Assembly (NCBI GenBank): GCA_040880485.1
Contig: JBBDIJ010000023.1
Span: forward strand, 1 to 56,333
Direction of reading: 5' to 3'
DNA length: 56,333 nt
Source of the DNA: JBBDIJ01 sp040880485
GTDB taxonomy: Bacteria; Bacteroidota; Rhodothermia; Balneolales; Balneolaceae
The translations under genes and the position numbers were made by a program. The notes under the pieces are model-generated. The model saw only the letters and a list, made by a program, of their open reading frames with translations. It was not told the DNA's origin and did not search any database. Positions 17,188 through 24,283 of this stretch are shown here, piece by piece; position 1 is the first letter of the stretch; every line of letters starts with the position of its first letter.

Positions 17188-18213
17188 ATGCAAAAAACCA
17201 CTCCCGATATATCTGTACTCATGCCCGTCTATAACGACGGTGCCACTGTAGAGAAGGCTATTCAGAGCATTCTCTCTCAAACCCATGAGAATTTTGAGCT
17301 GCTACTTGTAGATGACGGTTCCGGTGAGGAGACCTCCGGCTTGTTGCAGAAGATCGAAAGCAGAGATAGCCGGGTTCGTCTATTTCATCGGGAGCACAGT
17401 GGCATCGTAGGGGCGCTCAACTACGGGTTGAACCGGGCCAGGGGGCAGCTGATCGCCAGAATGGATGCGGACGACTGGTCCTGGCCGGAGAGGTTGGAGT
17501 TGCAGTGCGGCCTGCTGGGGGAGAGACCCGATATCGGACTGGCTTCGTCGATGGTTGAGTTTGGTGGTAACCGGCGCAGCCAGGCAGGGTATGCGGCCTA
17601 TGTGGACTGGACCAATCAGCTACTCTCTCCGGAGCAGATCGCGTTGAACCGTTTCGTGGAGTCGCCCATTGCGCATCCTACCGTGATGTTTCGGCGTGAG
17701 CTGGCAGCGCAGTATGGCGGCTATCGGGAGGGGGATTTTCCGGAAGATTACGAGCTCTGGCTGCGCTGGATGGACCGGGGGGTACAGATGGCCAAGGTGC
17801 CCGAGGTATTGCTGCGCTGGAATGACCCGACCGACCGCCTCTCCAGGACAGACTCGCGGTACAGTTTTCAGGCCTTCTACGAGATCAAGGCGAAATGGCT
17901 GGCGGAGTGGCTGGCCCGGCACAACCCCTGCCACCCGGATGTAGTGATATGGGGTGCGGGCCGAACCACCCGCAAGCGCGCTGCACTTTTAGAAAAATAT
18001 GGTGTACAAATAACCGCATGGGTAGATATCGATCCAAACAAGATTGGACACAAGGTGGGTGGATGCCCCGTCCTCTCTCCGGAAGAGCTGCCTGAACCTG
18101 GTTCTGCATTTGTGGTCGGATATGTGGGGCGCAGAGGGGCCAGGGAGGAGATTCGCAGCGATCTTGAGAAGAGAGGCTACCGGTTTGGCCAAAATGCTCT
18201 GTCGGCTGCATAG
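17188..18213 (+). CDS. Family 2 glycosyltransferase with C-terminal Rossmann-like domain
   Basis: A 341-residue protein starting at ATG 17188. Residues 1-220 are a GT-A (GT2) fold: ISVLMPVYNDGATVEKAIQS, LLVDDGS, and the DxD-type metal site in ARMDADDW. FPEDYELWLRW carries the ED catalytic-region residues. From about residue 250, VVIWGAGRTTRKRAALLEKYG begins a nucleotide-binding-like fold of about 90 residues that resembles the CheY/NAD-like tails of some sugar-modifying enzymes. The protein is soluble with no membrane helix, so it probably adds a sugar to a cell-surface glycan precursor. The next gene, scpA, starts 83 bases later and is functionally unrelated. Confidence 0.87.
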   Translation: MQKTTPDISVLMPVYNDGATVEKAIQSILSQTHENFELLLVDDGSGEETSGLLQKIESRDSRVRLFHREHSGIVGALNYGLNRARGQLIARMDADDWSWPERLELQCGLLGERPDIGLASSMVEFGGNRRSQAGYAAYVDWTNQLLSPEQIALNRFVESPIAHPTVMFRRELAAQYGGYREGDFPEDYELWLRWMDRGVQMAKVPEVLLRWNDPTDRLSRTDSRYSFQAFYEIKAKWLAEWLARHNPCHPDVVIWGAGRTTRKRAALLEKYGVQITAWVDIDPNKIGHKVGGCPVLSPEELPEPGSAFVVGYVGRRGAREEIRSDLEKRGYRFGQNALSAA

Positions 18214-18296
18214 AGGCTCTATAAAAGAGGTTCGGGCTAATAGATTTTTGATCTTAAGTTCCGATTTACGATCTTCGTTAAACAGCGATTCCCTGC

Positions 18297-19058
18297 ATGT
18301 ACAGAGTACAACTGAAAAATTTTGAAGGTCCCCTGGATCTGCTTCTCTTCTTTATCAGGCGGGACGAGCTTGATATCTACGACATTCCTGTCTCCCATAT
18401 TACCAAAGAGTATCTGCAGTTCATCCGGATGATGGAGGAGCTGGACCTGGAAGTGGCCAGCGAGTTCATTCTCATGGCCAGCATCCTGATGTCCATTAAA
18501 GCGAAAATGATGCTTCCGAGAGAGGAGAACGAGGAGGAGGAGCTGGATGAGGAAGATCCGCGTTATGAGCTCGTTCAGAAGCTGCTCGAGTACAAGCGGT
18601 ACAAGGAGATGGCCGAGAGAATGTACGAGATGGATGAGGAGGTGCGTAAGAGCTATCGGCGCGGCTTTCTGGAGGAGGACGAAGTAGAGAAACAGGCCTC
18701 AGGCGAAGCTCTTCGTGATGTAACCCTGTTCGATCTGATGACTGCCTTTCAATCGGTTCTCCGGGACATCAAACGTCAGGAGAGTTTTCACAGAATCGAG
18801 AGGGTATCGACTACAGTAGAGGAGCAGGTCTCCTTCCTTCTGGACACACTGCAGAAGCAGGGGCGTAGTACTTTCCGGTCCATCTGCTCGCTTTTGAAAG
18901 GGAAGGTTGCGGTTGTGGTCACTTTTCTTGCGGTGCTGGAGATGCTAAAAGAGCAGCAGATCGACCTCTACATGGAGGATGAAGACCCCTTTGAGTTTTA
19001 TATCGACCTGAAACCGGTCGATGAAATCATCTCTTCCGGTGTTTCACCAGTAAACTGA
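18297..19058 (+). CDS. scpA: Segregation and condensation protein A
   Basis: A 253-residue kleisin subunit of the SMC-ScpAB chromosome condensation complex. The N-terminal signature YRVQLKNFEGPLDLLLFFIRRDELDIYDIPV is diagnostic, followed by the helical SMC-neck-binding region and a long acidic linker (EENEEEELDEEDP) around residue 80. The C-terminal winged helix (about 180-245) should contact the SMC head. smc and scpB are not in the window. It is preceded by the glycosyltransferase and followed after 21 bases by an M28 peptidase. Confidence 0.94.
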   Translation: MYRVQLKNFEGPLDLLLFFIRRDELDIYDIPVSHITKEYLQFIRMMEELDLEVASEFILMASILMSIKAKMMLPREENEEEELDEEDPRYELVQKLLEYKRYKEMAERMYEMDEEVRKSYRRGFLEEDEVEKQASGEALRDVTLFDLMTAFQSVLRDIKRQESFHRIERVSTTVEEQVSFLLDTLQKQGRSTFRSICSLLKGKVAVVVTFLAVLEMLKEQQIDLYMEDEDPFEFYIDLKPVDEIISSGVSPVN

Positions 19059-19079
19059 TCTCATCTAACCTGATTTCAT

Positions 19080-20780
19080 ATGAAAAAGGTAATGGTTCTT
19101 CCAGCCCTGGCCCTCATTGCGGGATGTATGGGCTACACACAAAACGATGAGTCGGATCAATCCCGGGATCTGAACCTGCAGCTACTGGAGTATAGTACCC
19201 ACATCAACGAGTCGTTTCTGCACAACCATCTCTCTATTCTCGCCGATGACTCGATGGAGGGACGCGATACCGGCATGCCGGGGCAGCGCAAGGCAGCGGA
19301 GTATCTGGCCGGATTCTATGAAGATCTTGGCTTTACACCGGCCGGGGACGAGGAGTATTTTCAGCACTACACCCTGAGCGCACAGAAAACCGACAGCCTC
19401 GTCTACTATACGAGAAGGGTGGATGGGGGCGACACTCTCACCGTGGATCACTCCGTTGCCGGCTACGGTACTTCGTCCCGTTACATCACTCAGTCCGGAG
19501 GTGCCATTCCGCTTGAGGGGAGTATCGTATTTGCAGGATTCGGAATCAACGACCCGGAGCGGGGCGTGACTCATCTGGAGGGGGCGGACCTCTCCGGCAA
19601 GTGGCTGCTCATGTTCGACGAGATCCCACACATTGTGGACGGAGACACCCTCATCAATCCGATGCTGAACCACAACGAACGGTATGCACGCATCTTTACC
19701 GAAACGGAGGCGAACGGCCTGATTGTGATATCGTCCGGGTCGGAAGAGGGTTTTGTAGAGCGGGAGAAGACCGACTCTGTCCTGCTGGTGCGTCCCTCCT
19801 CTGTACGTCTCGCCTATCTGGGGCAGGCAGCCGGCCGTCCGGAAACCTATGATCAGGCCTATCTGGAGGTGAGCCCGGAGCTGGCTCTTGAGATGCTGGG
19901 CATCGGTTCACTGGAGGAATTAGAAGCGGAGCGGCAACGCCTGATTGAAGAGATTCGGGAGTTTGAAGCGTATGAACTGCCGCTGATGCTCGACTATCGC
20001 CCGTATGAGGGTCCGGCCGAGCTGGAAGTGGAGAATGTGATTGCGAAGCTGGAGGGCGGGCATCCGGAGAGAAGGGATGAGGTGGTGGTACTGATGGCCC
20101 ACTACGACCATGTGGGTGTGGGGCGGCCCGATGCGAGCGGAGACCGTATCTACAACGGAGCGGATGACAACGGGAGCGGCACCACAGCACTGATGGCCAT
20201 TGCGGAAGCCCTGGCCAGAGCAGCGGAAGACGGGGTTCGTCCCGACCGGACCATACTTTTTCTGCACGTATCTGGTGAAGAGAGAGGTCTGTTGGGCTCC
20301 AGGTACTATTCGGACCACCCGGTAATTCCGATTGAAAATACTGTGGCTAATTTCAATGCCGACATGATAGGCCGCAGCGATCCGGAGAACATCGAGCAGG
20401 GCGACACCGACTACATCTACATCATTGGCGGAGAGATCATCTCATCCGGCCTGGACAGACTGGTACATCGTGCTAATGACATGAGTGTGGGCATGAGGCT
20501 CAGCTACCGATATAACGACCTGAACGACCCGAATCAGTTCTACCGCCGGAGTGATCACTGGAACTTCGGACGCCTCGGAGTTCCCTTTGTCTTCTTCTTT
20601 TCCGGTGTTCATGAGGATTATCACCGCCCCTCCGATAGTATAGACAAGGTTGACATCCCTAAACTTGTACGTACAACAAGCCTGATCTACGCTTCAACCA
20701 TTTTGGTGGCCAACAGCGATGAACGCCCTGAAGTGGACAATCGTCAATTCATAGAGATTACACAGTCGCAGGCGCGGTAG
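19080..20780 (+). CDS. M28 family zinc aminopeptidase, lipoprotein
   Basis: A 566-residue exported peptidase. The signal peptide ends in the lipobox LIAGC (Cys16). A protease-associated (PA)-type insert fills about residues 130-280. The M28 catalytic domain begins near residue 330 with MAHYDHVG (metal ligand His341, catalytic-region Asp343), NGADDNGSG (bridging Asp), SGEERGLLGS (catalytic Glu and ligand Glu), NADMIGR (ligand Asp) and YHRPSDS (ligand His). The dizinc set therefore looks complete. It would trim peptides in the periplasm or at the surface, in line with the other secreted peptidases in the window. It is convergent with ftsY. Confidence 0.93.
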   Translation: MKKVMVLPALALIAGCMGYTQNDESDQSRDLNLQLLEYSTHINESFLHNHLSILADDSMEGRDTGMPGQRKAAEYLAGFYEDLGFTPAGDEEYFQHYTLSAQKTDSLVYYTRRVDGGDTLTVDHSVAGYGTSSRYITQSGGAIPLEGSIVFAGFGINDPERGVTHLEGADLSGKWLLMFDEIPHIVDGDTLINPMLNHNERYARIFTETEANGLIVISSGSEEGFVEREKTDSVLLVRPSSVRLAYLGQAAGRPETYDQAYLEVSPELALEMLGIGSLEELEAERQRLIEEIREFEAYELPLMLDYRPYEGPAELEVENVIAKLEGGHPERRDEVVVLMAHYDHVGVGRPDASGDRIYNGADDNGSGTTALMAIAEALARAAEDGVRPDRTILFLHVSGEERGLLGSRYYSDHPVIPIENTVANFNADMIGRSDPENIEQGDTDYIYIIGGEIISSGLDRLVHRANDMSVGMRLSYRYNDLNDPNQFYRRSDHWNFGRLGVPFVFFFSGVHEDYHRPSDSIDKVDIPKLVRTTSLIYASTILVANSDERPEVDNRQFIEITQSQAR

Positions 20781-20819
20781 TGGACGGACGGTGTACATGG
20801 CAGCGGTATGCCTTTGCCC

Positions 20820-21782
20820 CTACCCTGAAGAGCTACCGAACAGTGCTTCCGTAAAAGCTCTGCGATCGAAGATTTGCAGGTCGTCCAACTTCTCTCCCAC
20901 TCCGATGTAGCGAACCGGTACATTCAGTTCATTGGAGATGCCGATGACGATACCGCCTTTGGCCGTTCCATCCAGTTTGGTGAGAACGAGGCCGGTAATA
21001 TCGACCACCTCGGTGAACGCCTTCGCCTGCTGCATCGCGTTCTGCCCGGTGGAGGCATCCAATACAAGTAGGACTTCGTGCGGTGCTCCCTCCACCACTT
21101 TGCCCATCACCCTTTTGATCTTACCCAACTCATCCATCAAAGACTTTTTGTTATGCAAACGTCCGGCCGTATCGATCAGAACCACATCCGACCCTCTTGA
21201 ACGGGCCGCCGCTACAGTATCGAAGGCCACGGCTGCCGGATCGGCGTCCTGACCCTGCTGAATAATGGGAACACCGGCCCGTTCACTCCAGATTCGGAGC
21301 TGTTCGACGGCCGCCGCACGGAACGTATCGGCCGCTCCGAGTAGAACCTCCCTGCCCGCCTGTTTGTAGTTCCAGGCCAGCTTACCGATGGTCGTCGTTT
21401 TGCCGACCCCGTTGACGCCCACGATAAGCACCACATGCGGTTTTACCGAAAAGTCGGTATCGAACCCTTCCGGCAGATCGGTCGATTTCTCCATCAGGAG
21501 TGAAGAGGTCTCTTCCAGAAGGATCTGTTGCAGCTCCTCCTGGGTAAGAAACTTGTCTCTCGCAACGCGTCTTTCTATGCGCTTAATGATCTCGAGAGTG
21601 GTCGAAACTCCCACATCGGAAGTGATCAGGATCTCTTCCAGCTGGTCCAGTGTTTCGACATCCACTTCCGTTTTTCCAACGAATGTTTTGCCGAGCTTCT
21701 GAAACAGACCCTCCCGGCTCTTCTCCAGCCCCTGATCCAGTTTCTCCCTCTTTTTAAGCCCCAGTTTATCCAGCCAGCTCAT
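20820..21782 (-). CDS. ftsY: Signal recognition particle receptor FtsY
   Basis: A 320-residue SRP GTPase that docks ribosome-SRP complexes at the membrane. It is the short form without a long acidic A domain. The helical N domain (about 1-95) leads into the G domain with P-loop GVNGVGKTTTIGKLA, insertion-box DTFRAAAVEQL, DTAGRL, TKLDGTAKGG and the closing GVGEKLDDLQIFD. The start ATG 21782 gives MSWLDKLGLKKREK. It lies six bases after pgsA on the same strand, so the two membrane-biogenesis genes are probably co-transcribed. Confidence 0.96.
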   Translation of the reverse strand: MSWLDKLGLKKREKLDQGLEKSREGLFQKLGKTFVGKTEVDVETLDQLEEILITSDVGVSTTLEIIKRIERRVARDKFLTQEELQQILLEETSSLLMEKSTDLPEGFDTDFSVKPHVVLIVGVNGVGKTTTIGKLAWNYKQAGREVLLGAADTFRAAAVEQLRIWSERAGVPIIQQGQDADPAAVAFDTVAAARSRGSDVVLIDTAGRLHNKKSLMDELGKIKRVMGKVVEGAPHEVLLVLDASTGQNAMQQAKAFTEVVDITGLVLTKLDGTAKGGIVIGISNELNVPVRYIGVGEKLDDLQIFDRRAFTEALFGSSSG

Positions 21783-21788
21783 GCCTTT

Positions 21789-22388
21789 TCAGTTGAATTC
21801 AGCTCCTTTTCGAATCTGATTGAAGCGTTGTACATAGTAATAAAAAGAGTATGCCATGACGATCAAAGAGCAGACCATAAAGACCTGATGCGCAACCACC
21901 CACTCCGGGAAGAAGAAGACCGAGACCCAGTAGACTGCAAGCACATTCACCGAAACCTTGCCGGAGAATACGGCCATGGCCACCTTCCCTCTTGTTCGTT
22001 TGATATGGATGGAGCCGGCCACAATGAGCAGGTCCCGTATGACTGCAACCACGAGAAACCAGAGTGGAATGAGCCCCAGCCAGACCGTATACGCGAACAG
22101 GATTCCGGCCAGTGATTTGTCGGCCACCGGATCAAGCACTTTACCAAGTTCGGAAACTTCGTCTCTCCATCTGGCCACCACTCCGTCCAGATAGTCGGAG
22201 AATACCCCGATCACAATGACCCCGGTAATAAGCAGATTGACTTCATAGTCGTTCTGTATGTGCAGCCAGATGATGGGCACCGAGATCAAAATCCGAAGAA
22301 ATGAGATCAGGTTCGACCAGGTGAAGATGTGGTTCTTCACCGAGATTTTACGCCCGTCTATATTTGTTAATTTGTATTTTTCAGCCAT
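21789..22388 (-). CDS. pgsA: CDP-alcohol phosphatidyltransferase, PgsA-like
   Basis: A 199-residue membrane enzyme with about five hydrophobic helices. The complete CDP-alcohol phosphotransferase motif is visible as DYLDGVVARWRDEVSELGKV followed by LDPVADK. The most likely reaction is CDP-diacylglycerol plus glycerol-3-phosphate to phosphatidylglycerophosphate. The start is placed at ATG 22388 (MAEKYKLTNIDG). The open frame continues upstream but only through low-homology, basic sequence that overlaps the opposite Nudix promoter region. Specificity for glycerol-3-phosphate is a family inference. Confidence 0.88.
   Translation of the reverse strand: MAEKYKLTNIDGRKISVKNHIFTWSNLISFLRILISVPIIWLHIQNDYEVNLLITGVIVIGVFSDYLDGVVARWRDEVSELGKVLDPVADKSLAGILFAYTVWLGLIPLWFLVVAVIRDLLIVAGSIHIKRTRGKVAMAVFSGKVSVNVLAVYWVSVFFFPEWVVAHQVFMVCSLIVMAYSFYYYVQRFNQIRKGAEFN
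22359..22366 (+). promoter_or_regulatory. TATATTTG promoter-like box upstream of the first Nudix gene
   Basis: An exact TATATTTG lies 122 bases before the Nudix ATG on the plus strand, inside the first codons of the divergent pgsA. It is listed because the same octamer precedes the protease, argS and uvrA. On its own it is weak evidence. Confidence 0.2.
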
Positions 22389-22487
22389 GGGTAACCCTTT
22401 CAGGTTTCTGAAACCTGTTTGGATATTGGCCGCGTGACGGCCCCGTCTCCTGAGACAAAGTTTTTTTTCTTTCCATCCATCTGTAAT

Positions 22488-23084
22488 ATGAGCAACCACT
22501 CACTCCGGTTCCAGGTCACCAAACTTATTGAAACCTGCCTCAATCGCAAAGAGATATTCAGAGGAGATCTTCTTCATGTGTTCAAGGATGAAGCGAAACT
22601 TCCCGACCAGACCACATCGACCCGTGAGTGGATTCAGCACCCTGGCGCATGTGCCGTGGTACCGGTCTTTCGGGACGGTACGGTGATGCTCATCCGGCAG
22701 TATCGTTATCCCACCGGCCAGATTCACCTGGAAGTACCGGCCGGCAAGATCGATCCGGGCGAGCCGCCCCTTGAGACAGCGATCCGCGAGACAGAAGAGG
22801 AGACCGGGTTGCGAGTGGGCGACATCGCCTATGCAGGCCACTTCTACCCCTGCATCGGGTATGCCGACGAAATCATCCACATCTATGTGGCATGGGATCT
22901 GGATCAGATCGGATCGAACCGGGACGACGATGAATTCCTGCTCACAGAGAGAGTGCCCTACCATACCGCCCTCGATATGATTGCAAGCGGCGAAATCAAC
23001 GACGGAAAGACCATCACCTCGCTAGTAAAAGCGCAGATGTGGTGGAGAGAGAACGCCCCGTTTCCTGTCCGATTCAGCGAATAA
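22488..23084 (+). CDS. Nudix hydrolase (ADP-ribose pyrophosphatase-like), copy 1
   Basis: A 198-residue protein starting at ATG 22488 (MSNHSLRFQ). The Nudix box GKIDPGEPPLETAIRETEEE plus TGL fits the GX5EX7REUXEEXGU consensus, so metal-dependent nucleoside diphosphate-X hydrolysis is expected. The preceding IRQYRYPTGQIHLEVPAGKID block and a proline well after the box are typical of ADP-ribose pyrophosphatases of the NudF group. It is followed after 19 bases by a second, diverged Nudix gene, so the two look like an ancient tandem pair. It is divergent from pgsA. Confidence 0.9.
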   Translation: MSNHSLRFQVTKLIETCLNRKEIFRGDLLHVFKDEAKLPDQTTSTREWIQHPGACAVVPVFRDGTVMLIRQYRYPTGQIHLEVPAGKIDPGEPPLETAIRETEEETGLRVGDIAYAGHFYPCIGYADEIIHIYVAWDLDQIGSNRDDDEFLLTERVPYHTALDMIASGEINDGKTITSLVKAQMWWRENAPFPVRFSE

Positions 23085-23103
23085 TCCTTTCTACCTGTTC
23101 AGA

Positions 23104-23667
23104 ATGAAAAATTTTAAACCCACCATCCGGCCATGGAAGGCCACAGATGAGGAGAGCATCCTCGAAACCCCCATCTTCGACATCCGGCGCGTGAGAGCCA
23201 CTCCTTCCGGTGAATCGTCATCCGGCGACTTCTACACCATCGAAGCACCCGACTGGATCAATGTGGTGGCCCTGACGGCCGACCGGGAGATCATTCTTGT
23301 GGAGCAGTACCGGCACGGAATCAGAGAGGCCACTCTGGAGATCCCCGGCGGCATTGTGGACCCCGGTGAAGAGCCCCTTCAGGCGGCCCGGAGGGAGCTG
23401 GAAGAGGAGACCGGCTATGTGTCCGGCTTCTGGAAATCTCTGGGATCGTGCTCCTCCAACCCGGCCATCATGAGCAACTATACACACCTCTGGCTGGCCG
23501 AAGAGTGTGTGCAAGTGAGTGAAATACAGACCGATACGCACGAGGAGATCCAGGTCCATACCGTGCCACCGGAGCGTTTTTTGAAACTTGTAAAACAGGG
23601 GGACGTACACCACTCTATTGTGCTGGCGGCCGTGGCCCGGGCCCTTTTGGAAGGGCATCTCAAATAA
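23104..23667 (+). CDS. Nudix hydrolase, copy 2
   Basis: A 187-residue protein with the Nudix box GGIVDPGEEPLQAARRELEE then ETGY. The upstream EQYRHGIREATLEIPGG block again resembles ADP-ribose pyrophosphatases. After the box comes FWKSLGSCSSNPAIMSNYTHLWLAE, a different specificity region from copy 1, so substrates may differ. It starts 19 bases after copy 1, in the same orientation, and is probably on the same mRNA. The 113 bases downstream contain a palindrome but no clear terminator. Confidence 0.9.
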   Translation: MKNFKPTIRPWKATDEESILETPIFDIRRVRATPSGESSSGDFYTIEAPDWINVVALTADREIILVEQYRHGIREATLEIPGGIVDPGEEPLQAARRELEEETGYVSGFWKSLGSCSSNPAIMSNYTHLWLAEECVQVSEIQTDTHEEIQVHTVPPERFLKLVKQGDVHHSIVLAAVARALLEGHLK

Positions 23668-23780
23668 AAAGGCCGCTTCCGGAACCGGTTCCACCCGTTT
23701 ACTGTTTGCCACGCTGTGGCGGTATTGTGTATTATTAAGCGGGCTGAACCAAAACCTGAATTGCAAAAAAGAGAGATCCG

Positions 23781-24254
23781 ATGATCAAGACGGGTAAGAA
23801 GATGGATACCAATTTTACACTGGATATAGTGAAAGACGGTAAAGAGAGAACGGTGCCGTTTGGGGATTTGCTTGATCGCCCGACCATCGTATCTGTATAT
23901 ATGCGAAACAATACCTCAGGGTGCGACCGCCAGAATCGCAGTCTTTCAGAAGAAGCGGAGTGGTTCGATAAAAAAGGGTATAATCTTATCGCACTCAGCA
24001 AGGACAGCTGCGGATCACATAAGAACTATGCTGAAAAGCTTGGAATCCGCTACCTTCTTGCTTCCGATCCTGAGTTCCGGTTTGCGAAGGCGACCGACTC
24101 CATGGTCGAAAAGAAGATGTACGGAAAGACGTTTGAGGCGCCATCCCGTTCTGCGTTCCTGATTGAACCCGACGCAACGGTAGCGGCTATCATCGAAAAG
24201 ATCGATACCAAAGAACATGCCGAAGAGTTAAAGAAATTGATTGAACAGAAGTAA
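23781..24254 (+). CDS. bcp: Bcp-type peroxiredoxin
   Basis: A 157-residue thioredoxin-fold peroxidase of the AhpC/TSA, BCP-like class that reduces hydroperoxides. The peroxidatic Cys48 lies in YMRNNTSGC, replacing the usual YPKDNTPGC. A second cysteine, Cys77, occurs in ALSKDSCGSH, where BCP proteins normally have DSxxSH without Cys. It may act as an unconventional resolving residue (inference). DPEFRFAKA and RSAFLIEPD are typical. There is no signal peptide, so it is cytoplasmic. topA follows after 29 bases. Confidence 0.88.
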   Translation: MIKTGKKMDTNFTLDIVKDGKERTVPFGDLLDRPTIVSVYMRNNTSGCDRQNRSLSEEAEWFDKKGYNLIALSKDSCGSHKNYAEKLGIRYLLASDPEFRFAKATDSMVEKKMYGKTFEAPSRSAFLIEPDATVAAIIEKIDTKEHAEELKKLIEQK

Positions 24255-24283
24255 TTATCACAGACCTGGAGCAAGACGCATCT

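Noticed and set aside
23681..23692. Perfect palindrome GGAACCGGTTCC after the second Nudix gene
   Set aside because: No T tract follows and no regulator gene is adjacent, so neither terminator nor operator can be supported.
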